From: Rhizobium viscosum
GTDB taxonomy: Bacteria > Pseudomonadota > Alphaproteobacteria > Rhizobiales > Rhizobiaceae
Assembly (NCBI RefSeq): GCF_014873945.1
Contig: NZ_JADBEC010000001.1
Span: 2,676,001 to 2,740,000 of the forward strand
Length of the DNA stretch: 64,000 nt
Direction of reading: 5' to 3'
Shown: one piece after another, positions 1 through 10,472 of the stretch
Layout of the letters: each line of letters starts with the position of its first letter
Position numbering within the stretch: position 1 is the first letter of the stretch
Notes under the pieces: model-generated
The model's input: the letters and a program-made list of their open reading frames with translations, nothing else
What the model was told of the DNA's origin: nothing
The model's database searches: none
Position numbers and translations under genes: made by a program

Positions 1-2
1 CG

Positions 3-245
3 GGCGGCAAGTTCTCGATTGGTGTCATGAAGCCGGATGGTTCGGGCGAGCGTATTTTGACGACCGGTTTCCACAATGAAGGCCCGACCTGGGCGCCGAA
101 TGGCCGTGTCATCATGTTCTTCCGTCAGGCGGCGGGTGCGGGCGGTCCGCAGCTCTATTCGATCGACCTGACGGGCTACAATGAACAGGCCATCAAGACG
201 CCGGCCTATGGCTCGGACCCGGCCTGGTCGCCGCTTCTGGAGTAG
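3..245 (+). CDS. tolB: TolB, C-terminal fragment (cut by window start)
   Basis: This is the last 80 codons of TolB, the periplasmic beta-propeller protein of the Tol-Pal envelope system that couples the cell envelope during division. The reading frame is open from base 3, and the visible residues show WD40-like propeller repeats ([16 protein letters not shown], then [10 protein letters not shown] at the C-terminus), which is the usual end of alphaproteobacterial TolB. The 5' part lies outside the window. pal and cpoB follow on the same strand in the usual tol-pal order, which supports the call. Confidence 0.93.
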   Translation, partial: GGKFSIGVMKPDGSGERILTTGFHNEGPTWAPNGRVIMFFRQAAGAGGPQLYSIDLTGYNEQAIKTPAYGSDPAWSPLLE

Positions 246-403
246 TGGAGAGCAAAAATACCGCCTTCATGTCGCCGCAAAGTCCTGAAAATGGGCGATG
301 CAGGGACAAATCAACGAATTGTTAACCATAAACTTTGATGGCCGGTTAACCGAGTGCGGTTACTGTCCGGAAACCCTGATTGAAGTCGCAAGGAGACCCG
401 GCC

Positions 404-934
404 ATGAGCCGAATTCACACCCCGGCAATGAGCCGCATGCAGAATTTCGCCCGTAACCCCGTCATGATCGCGCTTGTCGCCGGCCTTGCTCTCGCAGGCT
501 GCGCCAACAAGAAGAATGTGCCTAACAGCGCCGGCGATCTCGGCCTCGGTGCAGGTGCGGCAACGCCGGGCTCTGCCCAGGACTTCACGGTCAATGTCGG
601 CGATCGCATCTTCTTTGATACCGACTCCACGTCGATCCGCGCCGATGCTGCCCAGACGCTCGACCGTCAGGCTCAGTGGCTCGGTCGTTACCCGAACTAC
701 CAGATCACGGTCGAAGGCCATGCCGACGAGCGTGGCACGCGCGAATACAACCTCGCTCTCGGTGCTCGCCGCGCCGCAGCCGCCAAGGATTATCTCGCTT
801 CGCGTGGTGTTCCGGCCCAGCGCATGAAGACGATCTCCTACGGCAAGGAGCGTCCGGTTGCTGTCTGCGATGACATTTCGTGCTGGTCGCAGAACCGCCG
901 TGCCGTCACCGTTCTCGGTGGCGCGGGCATGTAA
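404..934 (+). CDS. pal: Peptidoglycan-associated lipoprotein Pal
   Basis: A 176-residue outer-membrane lipoprotein that binds peptidoglycan and TolB. The N-terminus has a signal peptide with a lipobox (LALAGC, lipidated Cys about residue 33). The C-terminal two thirds form an OmpA-like peptidoglycan-binding domain (IFFDTDSTSIRADA, then VEGHADERGTREYNLALGARRA). The ATG at 404 is chosen because an AAGGAG ribosome site lies 8 bases upstream; an in-frame TTG at 380 has no such site. In-frame ATGs at 428 and 437 are possible but leave a shorter signal peptide. It sits between tolB and cpoB, and a terminator follows. Confidence 0.95.
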   Translation: MSRIHTPAMSRMQNFARNPVMIALVAGLALAGCANKKNVPNSAGDLGLGAGAATPGSAQDFTVNVGDRIFFDTDSTSIRADAAQTLDRQAQWLGRYPNYQITVEGHADERGTREYNLALGARRAAAAKDYLASRGVPAQRMKTISYGKERPVAVCDDISCWSQNRRAVTVLGGAGM

Positions 935-960
935 TTTTCGGCAAAAGCCGGAATTTGATG

Positions 961-991
961 AGGCGGCTCCTTGCGGGCCGCCTTTCTTTTT
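961..991 (+). terminator. Rho-independent terminator after pal
   Basis: Inverted repeat AGGCGGC/GCCGCCT (961-967 and 977-983) followed by TTCTTTTT. It lies 27 bases beyond the pal stop and separates pal from cpoB. Confidence 0.8.
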
Positions 992-1092
992 GACCACACT
1001 TTGGCCAGACTCCGTTGCTTTTTGAGAGCAATTGGAAAAATCTCCTGTCGTGCCATCGGGGCGCGAAGAATCACTGGGACAGGACGATACAA

Positions 1093-2091
1093 ATGAAGAA
1101 ACTAGTCGTGGCAGGCATGCTGTGCCTTGCGGCCGTGACCGGGAGCGAGCGAGCGGCTTATTCCGCGTCGTTCTTGGGCTTGCATTTCGGCGGCCAACCC
1201 GCGCAGCAGAGCCAAGCCGCAGCGCCGGTCGTCAATGTGCAGGCGAGCGGGGCTGAAGTCCGCATCCAGCAGATGGAAGACCAGATGCGGCAGTTGAACG
1301 GCCGTATCGAGGAGATGAGCTATCAACTCCTCCAGATGCAGGAAACGATCCGCAAGCAGCAGGAAGACAATGAATTCCGCTTCCAGCAACTCGAAAAGAC
1401 GGGCGGCGGTGCAAGTGGTGGCGGTGCTGCCAAGACGCCGGTGAAGAAGAGCGAAGCTGATGTCGCTCCATCGGCATCAGGCGGCGGCGACGATATCGCC
1501 AAGGTCATTCAAGCCCCGCAGGGAGCCGAAACGGCTCCCTCCACCGACTTGCCGGCCAATGGAGGCCTCGGACAGCCGCCGCGCGAGCTCGGCTCCATGG
1601 ATTTCGACCAGAACGGCAATCCCGTTGGCAATACCATGAACCAGAATGCGACGGTCGGTTCCGCGCCGCTGCCGGATGCGGCGGCGCCGCAGCAGACCGC
1701 CTCGCTCGGCAGCGAGTCCGACCAGTACAAGGCGGCCTATGGCCATGTGCTTTCCGGGGACTACGCTACGGCGGAGCAGGAATTCACGCAGTACATTTCC
1801 CGTTATCCGAACAGCTCGCGTGCTCCGGATGCAAATTTCTGGCTCGGCGAAGCGCTTTATTCGCAGGGCAAGTTCAACGAATCGGCCAAGACTTTCCTGA
1901 ACGCCCATCAAAAATACGGCACGTCTGAAAAGGCGCCCGAGATGCTGCTGAAGCTCGGCATGTCGCTTGCCGCACTCGACAATACCGATACTGCCTGCGC
2001 GACGCTGCGCGAAGTCAGCAAGCGGTATCCAAAAGCCTCCCGTGCCGTCATAAACAAGGTCGCGAGCGAACAGAAGCGTCTCGCCTGCTAG
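1093..2091 (+). CDS. cpoB: Tol-Pal cell division coordinator CpoB (YbgF)
   Basis: A 332-residue periplasmic protein that works with Tol-Pal and peptidoglycan synthesis during constriction. A Sec signal peptide (MKKLVVAGMLCLAAVTG) is followed by a coiled-coil trimerisation segment at about 45-95 (QMEDQMRQLNGRIEEMSYQ). Then comes a low-complexity Gly/Ala/Ser/Pro linker, and a C-terminal TPR domain from about residue 210 (YKAAYGHVLSGDYATAEQEF, DANFWLGEALYSQGKF). The start is set at the ATG that opens the signal peptide, because upstream in-frame starts would bury it. The first gene after the tolB-pal block fits the standard order. Confidence 0.93.
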   Translation: MKKLVVAGMLCLAAVTGSERAAYSASFLGLHFGGQPAQQSQAAAPVVNVQASGAEVRIQQMEDQMRQLNGRIEEMSYQLLQMQETIRKQQEDNEFRFQQLEKTGGGASGGGAAKTPVKKSEADVAPSASGGGDDIAKVIQAPQGAETAPSTDLPANGGLGQPPRELGSMDFDQNGNPVGNTMNQNATVGSAPLPDAAAPQQTASLGSESDQYKAAYGHVLSGDYATAEQEFTQYISRYPNSSRAPDANFWLGEALYSQGKFNESAKTFLNAHQKYGTSEKAPEMLLKLGMSLAALDNTDTACATLREVSKRYPKASRAVINKVASEQKRLAC

Positions 2092-2102
2092 GATCTTCCG
2101 GC

Positions 2103-3506
2103 TTGTTTCCGGAAGATCCGATTTCTCCCGAGGCGGCAATCGACCGTTTCCTCGCTTCGCTGAAGACGCCCGCGCGCATTCTTGTCGCGATCTCAGGCGG
2201 AAGCGATTCCAGTGGCCTGCTCCTGTTGCTCCATGAAGCGCTGAAGGCCGCACCAGATCTTTCCATTTCCCTTTGCGCCTCGACAGTCGACCATGCGCTA
2301 CGCCGCGAATCCGCGGATGAGGCCTGCCGGGTCGCAACTCTTTGCGCATCAATGGGCATTCCGCACCGGACAACAGTCTGGCAGGGGAAAAAGCCGAAAA
2401 CCGGTATGATGGCGGCTGCACGCGAGGCGCGTTACGGTCTTCTTGCCGAGGCGGCGGAAGGCTTCGACGCTGATCTCATCGTGACAGGACATACGCTGGA
2501 CGATCAGCGCGAAACGCTGCACATGCGTGGAATGCGGACGGAGCAGATTTCGACCGGCATTGCGGATGCGGTGCTGTTCGACCGGCATTTCTGGATCCTG
2601 CGGCCGCTCCTTTTCTCCACTCGAGCAGATATCCGTCGCTTTCTGACCGCGCGCGGCGTGGCATGGATCGACGATCCCAGCAATGAAGATGTGAAATACG
2701 AGCGTGTGCGGACGCGCCGGCAGCTTTCCGCTGAGGGCGCTGCCGAGACGGATATTTTTCGTGCCTGGGAAGAACGGCTGGCTCTTTCTTCTGATGGAGC
2801 CGAATGGCTGCATCGCCATTTCAGGCTTCATGGCGGTTTGCTCGGGCAGGTGATGCCTGGCGGGTTGAGGCAGGATCGCAGAATTCTTGATTATGCGCTT
2901 GGCCGTCTGACGGCCGTTTTTGGTGGGCAGCCGTTTGTGCCGGGAAGGAAACAGATGGAGCGGCTTCTTGCATTTACCACAGGCGGCAAGCCGGGGCGAA
3001 TGACTGTCGGCCGTGTGGTATTCGATCTGCGGCGTGACGGGCTTTATCTGGCACGTGAGAGCCGCGGAATCCTGCCTCTGGTGCTTCGGCCGGGGGAGGC
3101 AGGGGTTTGGGATGGAAGATTCGAAGCGAAAAACAGGTTGGCAGCGACCATAGAAATTACGACACAAGCCGGTGCGGTGAATGAGGCAACAATGCGTAAA
3201 GGGTCTTCCGCGCCCGACTTGGGCTCGCCGGGTTCCGATGACAAGCAAGACACGGGGGATCGGAGTCAGGGTCTTCCCAAGGCGGCGTGGAAACGGGCTG
3301 CTGCTTCTGGGCCGGCCATATCCGCAGGGCAAGGGCTCTTATTGCCGGAATCCGCCCAATCCGTCGATTTGACGCCCCATTTTGCGGCCTTCGACCGCTT
3401 TTTGACACGATTTGATTTCACTTTTGCAGACAGGCTTTCGGCAGTTTTCTCAAGGGCGCCCTATGCGGAGCCGCCTTTAAGAAGTATTGACGGAAAAACG
3501 ATCTGA
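2103..3506 (+). CDS. tilS: tRNA(Ile)-lysidine synthetase TilS
   Basis: TilS ligates lysine to C34 of tRNA-Ile(CAU), changing its identity from Met to Ile. The N-terminal PP-loop ATP-binding motif SGGSDS is at about residue 31, and the Rossmann ATPase domain (VDHALRRESADEA, VTGHTLDDQRETLHMR) is intact. The product is 467 residues. The start is a TTG 12 bases after cpoB, which suggests coupling, and no better ATG precedes the PP-loop. Residues about 355-405 (NEATMRKGSSAPDLGSPGS and following) are low-complexity and look inserted between conserved segments; see findings. The C-terminal segment (LTPHFAAFDRFLTRFDFTFADR) is intact. Confidence 0.9.
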   Translation: MFPEDPISPEAAIDRFLASLKTPARILVAISGGSDSSGLLLLLHEALKAAPDLSISLCASTVDHALRRESADEACRVATLCASMGIPHRTTVWQGKKPKTGMMAAAREARYGLLAEAAEGFDADLIVTGHTLDDQRETLHMRGMRTEQISTGIADAVLFDRHFWILRPLLFSTRADIRRFLTARGVAWIDDPSNEDVKYERVRTRRQLSAEGAAETDIFRAWEERLALSSDGAEWLHRHFRLHGGLLGQVMPGGLRQDRRILDYALGRLTAVFGGQPFVPGRKQMERLLAFTTGGKPGRMTVGRVVFDLRRDGLYLARESRGILPLVLRPGEAGVWDGRFEAKNRLAATIEITTQAGAVNEATMRKGSSAPDLGSPGSDDKQDTGDRSQGLPKAAWKRAAASGPAISAGQGLLLPESAQSVDLTPHFAAFDRFLTRFDFTFADRLSAVFSRAPYAEPPLRSIDGKTI

Positions 3507-3603
3507 CAGAGTGGATCGCCTTGGCAATGGCCTGGCGCAACCCTATGTTAGAGACCAAATATGACGGCCGCCATGAGGCGACCGTCCACTGCTGGGGAGT
3601 TCA

Positions 3604-5535
<1,932 letters not shown>

Positions 5536-5555
5536 AATTGAACAGCAATTTGCCT

Positions 5556-5593
5556 AAAGAGCCGGATTTCCACAGGGAATCCGGCTCTTTTAA
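5556..5593 (+). terminator. Terminator after ftsH
   Basis: A 13-bp perfect inverted repeat, AAAGAGCCGGATT/AATCCGGCTCTTT (5556-5568 and 5578-5590), continuing into a T run. It lies 20 bases after the ftsH stop. Confidence 0.9.
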
Positions 5594-5776
5594 TATTGGT
5601 AACAGGATATAATCAGTTTTCTTGGTAATTTACGTGCCGGTTACGCGGTTTTGTGGCATTCCGCTGATTAAAGACAAGTCTGATCAAGGTTTCGGCGCAG
5701 CATCAATCTTTGAAGCCGGTTTCTTGTTTGAGGAATGCCTAAGCTTCTACGGCGCGCGGAAAGCGCAGGAGTGCAT

Positions 5777-7129
5777 ATGAAGAGACGCTATTTTGGGACG
5801 GACGGCATCCGAGGCGAAGCCAATATCTTCCCCATGACGCCGGATCTTGCGATGCGGGTCGGCATCGCCGCGGGAACGATTTTTCGCAACGGCGCCCACC
5901 GTCATCGTGTGGTGATCGGCAAGGACACGCGCCTGTCGGGATACATGCTGGAGAATGCCCTCGTGGCCGGCTTCACCGCGGCGGGACTGGACGTGTTCCT
6001 GCTCGGTCCTATTCCGACGCCAGCAGTTGCAATGCTGACGCGTTCGCTGCGATGCGATATCGGGGTGATGATTTCGGCCTCGCACAATCCGTTCCAAGAT
6101 AACGGTATCAAGCTTTTCGGTCCTGATGGTTACAAGCTCTCCGATGATATCGAAGCGCAGATCGAGGATCTGCTGGACAAGGATCTATCGGGACAGCTTG
6201 CCAAGGCTGAGGAGATCGGCCGGGCCAAGCGCGTCGATGGCGATATCTACCGCTATCTCGAGCACGTCAAACGCACCTTGCCGCGCGACGTGACCTTGCA
6301 GGGCCTGCGCGTCGCGGTCGACTGCGCCAACGGTGCGGCCTACAAGGTGGCGCCTGCCGTGCTCTGGGAGCTCGGCGCCGACGTGGTGACGATCGGCAAC
6401 GATCCGAATGGCACCAACATCAACCTGAATTGCGGCTCTACCAGCCCTGTCGCCTTGCAGAAGAAGGTTGACGAAGTGCGCGCCGATATCGGCATTGCGC
6501 TCGATGGCGATGCCGACCGCGTCATCATCGTCGATGAAAACGGCTCGATCGTCGATGGCGATCAGCTGATGGCCGTCATCGCCGAAAGCTGGGCCGAAAG
6601 CCAGCAGCTGCGCGGCAACGGTATCGTTGCGACCGTCATGTCCAATCTTGGCCTCGAGCGTTTCCTCGATGACAAGGGGCTCGGCCTTGCCCGCACGAAG
6701 GTCGGCGACCGTTACGTCGTCGAGCACATGCGCCAGAATAACTACAATGTTGGCGGCGAGCAGTCCGGTCATATCGTGCTTTCTGACTATGGCACGACCG
6801 GCGACGGTTTGGTTGCCGCGCTGCAGATCCTTGCCGCCGTCAAGCGCACGGGCAAGACAGTCAGCGAAGTCTGCCGCCGGTTCGAGCCGGTGCCGCAGCT
6901 TCTGCGCAATGTCCGCATTACCGGTGGAAAGCCGCTGGAGGATCTGCAGGTGGTCAAAGCGATTGCCGATGCCGAGGCCGAGCTTTCCAAGAACGGCCGT
7001 CTCGTCATCCGCCCGTCCGGCACCGAGCCGCTGATCCGCGTGATGGCGGAAGGCGACGACCGGGCGCAGATCGAGCGTATCGTCAACGATCTGATCGGCA
7101 CGATTTCGAGCGTGCGCAGCGCCGCCTGA
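5777..7129 (+). CDS. glmM: Phosphoglucosamine mutase GlmM
   Basis: Converts glucosamine-6-phosphate to glucosamine-1-phosphate for UDP-GlcNAc, peptidoglycan and LPS synthesis. The 450-residue product starts [13 protein letters not shown], the classical GlmM N-terminus. It has the phosphoserine loop ([14 protein letters not shown]), the Mg-binding DGDADR and the C-terminal phosphate loop [11 protein letters not shown]. The ATG at 5777 has AGGAG five bases upstream; an in-frame ATG at 5735 would add 14 residues before the conserved start. The ftsH-glmM adjacency is usual in rhizobia, although a terminator separates them here. Confidence 0.96.
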   Translation: MKRRYFGTDGIRGEANIFPMTPDLAMRVGIAAGTIFRNGAHRHRVVIGKDTRLSGYMLENALVAGFTAAGLDVFLLGPIPTPAVAMLTRSLRCDIGVMISASHNPFQDNGIKLFGPDGYKLSDDIEAQIEDLLDKDLSGQLAKAEEIGRAKRVDGDIYRYLEHVKRTLPRDVTLQGLRVAVDCANGAAYKVAPAVLWELGADVVTIGNDPNGTNINLNCGSTSPVALQKKVDEVRADIGIALDGDADRVIIVDENGSIVDGDQLMAVIAESWAESQQLRGNGIVATVMSNLGLERFLDDKGLGLARTKVGDRYVVEHMRQNNYNVGGEQSGHIVLSDYGTTGDGLVAALQILAAVKRTGKTVSEVCRRFEPVPQLLRNVRITGGKPLEDLQVVKAIADAEAELSKNGRLVIRPSGTEPLIRVMAEGDDRAQIERIVNDLIGTISSVRSAA

Positions 7130-7148
7130 AAGCGCGCAAAAAGGATTG

Positions 7149-7174
7149 AAAGCCGGCCTTCGTGCCGGCTTTTT
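7149..7174 (+). terminator. Terminator after glmM
   Basis: AAAGCCGGC/GCCGGCTTTTT hairpin (7149-7157 and 7164-7174) between convergent glmM and the minus-strand methyltransferase. It probably serves glmM mainly, since the T run is on the plus strand. Confidence 0.88.
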
Positions 7175-7187
7175 CATTGGTGCCGGT

Positions 7188-7802
7188 CTATTGGTATTGG
7201 GCGAGCCAGACCGTGTGGTTGCCGCAGGCTGGGTCTTCGGCCTTGTGGGCGACGACTGTAAAGTCATGTTCGGTGAGCAAAGCGCGATATTCATCCGGGC
7301 TGAGGCTGCCGTGATAAAGCGGCTCACCGACGAAGACACCCATAGCTTCGCCGTGTGCAGGGCCACTGGTGAACATCAGCGCCGCCCCCGGCTTGGAATG
7401 CGTGCGAAACAGCGGAAACATGCGCCGCTGGTCCTCGAAGGGCAGATGGAAGAAACTATCCCAGGCAATCAGTCCATCGAAACTTCTGCAGAGCGACAGG
7501 CGGCGCATATCTGCGACGTGCCAGTCGGAATTTGGAAAGCGTGTTCGGCACATGTCGATCAGGCTGGGTGAGGAATCGATGCCCGTCACTGCGTGGCCGC
7601 TTTCGATGAAATAACGCGAGATAGGTTCGCCGGAACCGCAGCCGATATCGAGGATTGACCCGCCCTGCGAGATCAGTGCGGTGAAGCGATCCAGCCAGCT
7701 CCGTTCAAAAAGGGTCTTGCCGCGGCTTGTATCCCAGACTTTGGCATGCCGCTCGTAGAGATCGGGAATGGTTTCGGCGGCCTGCTTGTTGCTGTTCTGC
7801 AT
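7188..7802 (-). CDS. Class I SAM-dependent methyltransferase
   Basis: Predicted small-molecule or protein methyltransferase of about 204 residues; the substrate is unknown. The glycine-rich SAM motif I (ILDIGCGSGEPISRYF), the acidic residue after beta-2 (VTGIDSSPSLI) and motif post-I/II (WHVADMRRL) are present, giving a complete Rossmann methyltransferase fold. The start MQNSNKQAAE at 7802 is a judgement; in-frame starts at 7817 and 7892 would lengthen the N-terminus without adding conserved sequence. It is convergent with glmM and not in an operon, so context gives no clue to the target. Confidence 0.8.
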   Translation of the reverse strand: MQNSNKQAAETIPDLYERHAKVWDTSRGKTLFERSWLDRFTALISQGGSILDIGCGSGEPISRYFIESGHAVTGIDSSPSLIDMCRTRFPNSDWHVADMRRLSLCRSFDGLIAWDSFFHLPFEDQRRMFPLFRTHSKPGAALMFTSGPAHGEAMGVFVGEPLYHGSLSPDEYRALLTEHDFTVVAHKAEDPACGNHTVWLAQYQ

Positions 7803-8009
7803 ATGCTGGCTGATCATCTGTGGAAAATCTTCGATTTGTCTTAAGCGGTTCGATCGTGGAGGAACATGCGGGGTGATATCCGTTGTTCGCAAGTGTGAAC
7901 GGATTCTTTATTCGTCACCCTCCCGATTCGGGAAGTCGAGACAGGCAGATGGCCGGCATTTACTTTTCGAAACATGTTCTGCCGTGAATATTCGCATTAC
8001 TTCTTATGG

Positions 8010-8024
8010 TTAAGCAGCTTTTAA
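8010..8024. promoter_or_regulatory. Candidate CtrA box upstream of the outer-membrane protein gene
   Basis: TTAA-N7-TTAA followed by C, an exact match to the CtrA consensus described for Caulobacter and rhizobia. It lies 80 bases upstream of the start at 8105. The motif is short and AT-rich, so chance occurrence cannot be excluded. Confidence 0.4.
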
Positions 8025-8104
8025 CGTTTCCGATTCATTATCCATAAAAGCGTATCCGTTTTGGCGGCCTGCAGCGCGCCGACGCAACCGACTGGGGTGA
8101 ATCC

Positions 8105-8950
8105 ATGAAACGAACTTTGTCCGGTATCTTCGCCGCGCTGTTGATCGCGTCGAATGCCTATTCTGCCGATCTTGCTCCGGTCGAACCCATTCCGGAACAG
8201 CCGCCGGAAGTCGCCGTCAGTGAAAGCACCGGCTGGTATCTGCGCGGTGATGTTGGCTACGCCTTCACCGATCTGCGCGGCGCGAAGTTCTTCCAGGGCA
8301 GCAACGCTCTCGAAGCCGATTTCGACGATGCGGACCTTGAAGATGCGTGGACGGTCGGCGGTGGTGTCGGTTACCAGATCAACAGCTATCTGCGCACCGA
8401 CCTGACCTTCGACTATCTCACCAAGTCTGACTTCCGTGGTTCGACGGCCGGCGGCGGCGCCGACTTTGGGGCGTGTGTGATCGCATGTACGTCGAGAGAC
8501 GTATCGTCGATGACGGCCTACACGCTGCTCGCCAACGCCTATGTCGATCTCGGCACCTACGCCTACTTCACGCCTTATGTCGGCGCCGGTATCGGTGGTT
8601 CCTACGTCAAGTGGAAGGATCTCCACAACGTCGCCTGCGCCGATGACGGCAGCGGGTGCGACGACGAAGTCGTCCATGGCGGCCGCGGCAGCTGGCGCTT
8701 CAGCTACGCCCTCATGGCCGGCGCCTCGATCGACGTGACCTGCAACGTTAAGGCCGATGTCGGCTACCGCTACCTGCATATCGATGGCGGCAGCATGTTC
8801 GGTTACAACGAAAACGGCGGCCCGGGCCGCGACCGCGGCGTCAATGTCCATGAAGCCCGTGTCGGCGCCCGTTACCTCTTCGGGGGCTGCGCTCAGCCCG
8901 TGGCCTACGAACCGCCGGCAATTCCGCTGCAGCAGCCGGTCTACAAGTAG
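8105..8950 (+). CDS. Outer-membrane beta-barrel protein (Omp25/RopB-like)
   Basis: A 281-residue exported protein with a Sec signal peptide cleaved near SNAYSA-DLAP. A proline-rich spacer (VEPIPEQPPE) precedes an eight-stranded-type barrel with alternating aromatic strands: GWYLRGDVGYAFTDL, WTVGGGVGYQINSYLRTDLTFDYL, YAYFTPYVGAGIGGSYVKW, ADVGYRYLHIDGG. It belongs to the porin/OmpA-like barrel family typical of Rhizobiales (Brucella Omp25/31, Rhizobium RopB). It is longer than Omp25 because of Cys-containing loops (ACVIACTS, ACADDGSGCDD) and a C-terminal Pro/Gln tail. Its role is probably structural or envelope integrity. Confidence 0.82.
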   Translation: MKRTLSGIFAALLIASNAYSADLAPVEPIPEQPPEVAVSESTGWYLRGDVGYAFTDLRGAKFFQGSNALEADFDDADLEDAWTVGGGVGYQINSYLRTDLTFDYLTKSDFRGSTAGGGADFGACVIACTSRDVSSMTAYTLLANAYVDLGTYAYFTPYVGAGIGGSYVKWKDLHNVACADDGSGCDDEVVHGGRGSWRFSYALMAGASIDVTCNVKADVGYRYLHIDGGSMFGYNENGGPGRDRGVNVHEARVGARYLFGGCAQPVAYEPPAIPLQQPVYK

Positions 8951-8972
8951 GCCCATAGTTTCAAGGATTTCG

Positions 8973-8998
8973 AAAGCCGCCCGAAAGGGCGGTTTTTT
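8973..8998 (+). terminator. Terminator after the outer-membrane protein gene
   Basis: CCGCCC-GAAA-GGGCGG hairpin with a stable GNRA loop followed by TTTTTT. It lies between convergent genes. Confidence 0.9.
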
Positions 8999-9002
8999 CG
9001 TT

Positions 9003-9623
9003 TCAACCGACGTTTCTGGCGACCATGGCCAGGATGATTTCGAACAGCTCGCTTTCCGCTTGCATAGCAGTAATCTCGCCTGTTGCTGCGGCATAGGAGA
9101 GAGTCTCGGCCGCGCCGAGCATGGCCCAAAGGCTGGCTGAGGCGATCGTTCCTGCACCAACGAAGGGCGTGAGCACGGATCTGCATTGGTCCATGAAAAC
9201 CACCTGACACTCGTGCTTGATCTTTTCCAACTCCGGGGAACTTGCCAAAGCGGCGACGACGTCAGGAATTTCACGCCCCTGCGTGAGAACGCAGTCGATA
9301 TAGGCGGCCGCCATGACCTTGGCTTTGTCGCTCAGCGCCGGTCCGCTTTCGCGAAGCGCAGTATCCATCAGCGCCGTCTGACGATCGTCGAATTCGCGGT
9401 AGAGTTCCGCAAGCAATCCCGGCCGCGTGCCGAAGTGATCATAGACGACAGGCTTTGCCACGCCGGCTTGTTCGGCGAGGCGACCCAGCGTCAGCGCGTC
9501 CGTTCCTTCTTCTCTGATCAGCCGCCACGAGACATCCAGGAGCTGGCGATGCCGTTCTTCTCTCGAGAGTCGGCGACGAGGGCGGGGAAGAGTATTGTTG
9601 TGTTCTTTGTCGGCGCTTGACAT
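9003..9623 (-). CDS. TetR/AcrR family transcriptional regulator
   Basis: A 206-residue repressor-type protein. The N-terminal TetR helix-turn-helix is clear (LTLGRLAEQAGVAKPVVYDHF, about residues 45-65), followed by the all-helical ligand domain. It is divergent from the flavodoxin-fold quinone reductase at 9716. The 92-base gap contains three evenly spaced 14-bp repeats, so the simplest reading is a repressor controlling itself and the reductase. The inducer is unknown; quinones or electrophiles are a guess from the neighbour. Confidence 0.88.
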   Translation of the reverse strand: MSSADKEHNNTLPRPRRRLSREERHRQLLDVSWRLIREEGTDALTLGRLAEQAGVAKPVVYDHFGTRPGLLAELYREFDDRQTALMDTALRESGPALSDKAKVMAAAYIDCVLTQGREIPDVVAALASSPELEKIKHECQVVFMDQCRSVLTPFVGAGTIASASLWAMLGAAETLSYAAATGEITAMQAESELFEIILAMVARNVG

Positions 9624-9630
9624 TGTAACC

Positions 9631-9669
9631 TACGAAAAGTAACTTACTAAAAGTAGCTTACGAAAAGTA
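9631..9669. promoter_or_regulatory. Triple 14-bp-period operator between tetR and quinone reductase
   Basis: Three copies of the near-palindrome TAC(G/T)AAAAGTA at 9631-9641, 9645-9655 and 9659-9669, phased at exactly 14 bases. They fill the divergent intergenic region and are the likely binding site for the adjacent TetR protein. Confidence 0.7.
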
Positions 9670-9715
9670 TATAGGCGAGGGGCTTTGCCCGCAATCGCAA
9701 TCAGGAGGTTTCGAC

Positions 9716-10333
9716 ATGCATGCACTCATCGTTTTCACTCATCCCGATTCCGGTTCTCTCAGTCACGCCGTTGCCGCGGGGATTGCCGAAGGCATAGCGA
9801 CACTCGATGCCGGTAACTCTTTCGAAATCGCAGACCTGACGGAAGAGGCTTTCGATCCGAGATTCAACGAAGCCGATATTGCGGCGCATCGCCGGAAAGC
9901 CGATGCGCCTGCCGATGTCGTCGCCGAGCAGGCGAGGATCGACCGCGCCGACGCGCTCATCCTGGTCTATCCTGTCTATTGGTGGTCCATGCCGGCCTTG
10001 ATGAAGGGCTGGATCGATCGTGTCTTTGCCAATGGCTGGGCCTATGACGACATGCCCGGCAGCAAGGTTGTGAAGAAGCTCCATCATCTGCGAGTGCATC
10101 TCGTCGGAATCGGCGGCGCGGATGCCGGCACCTATGAACGGCACGGTTATTTCAACGCTATGAGAACGCAAATAGACCATGGCATTTTCGACTATTGTGG
10201 TGCTCCTGTAGCGACGTCAGAACTGCTTCTCGACTCGGATGCAGGAAATGGCGCCGCGCATATTGAGATGGCGCGCCGCATTGGCAGCGATATCTTCAAC
10301 GCTCGCGATCGCGCCGCCAGCGGCGCGGCGTAA
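9716..10333 (+). CDS. NAD(P)H:quinone oxidoreductase, flavodoxin-like fold
   Basis: A 205-residue cytoplasmic flavoprotein of the NQO1/MdaB/KefF superfamily. The FMN/FAD phosphate-binding N-terminus ([19 protein letters not shown]) and the family signature [24 protein letters not shown] are intact. These enzymes reduce quinones by two electrons, avoiding semiquinone radicals. A strong CAGGAGG ribosome site precedes the ATG. It is divergent from a TetR gene with a shared operator, suggesting induction by redox-cycling compounds. Confidence 0.87.
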   Translation: MHALIVFTHPDSGSLSHAVAAGIAEGIATLDAGNSFEIADLTEEAFDPRFNEADIAAHRRKADAPADVVAEQARIDRADALILVYPVYWWSMPALMKGWIDRVFANGWAYDDMPGSKVVKKLHHLRVHLVGIGGADAGTYERHGYFNAMRTQIDHGIFDYCGAPVATSELLLDSDAGNGAAHIEMARRIGSDIFNARDRAASGAA

Positions 10334-10383
10334 CCAGAGATGTGATCGCCGCTGCGGCAAAATAGCCTCCAGAAACGACATGA

Positions 10384-10448
10384 CCCGCTTGACTATGACG
10401 GGCTTCGCCCATAAACACGGCGGCGGGACACTCCTCCCCAACGAGGAG
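10384..10448 (+). ncRNA. serC leader RNA (putative cis-regulatory motif)
   Basis: Structured 5' leader immediately upstream of serC. An outer stem CCCGC/GCGGG (10384-10388 with 10423-10427) encloses a GGGC-TTC-GCCC hairpin (10400-10410). It is followed by a second perfect hairpin CTCCTC/GAGGAG (10431-10436 with 10443-10448) whose 3' arm is purine-rich. This matches the position and two-hairpin layout of the serC motif described in Rhizobiales from comparative genomics. The ligand and mechanism are not established. Confidence 0.75.
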
Positions 10449-10472
10449 CCATCTATCTGGAAGGGTAGCAAC

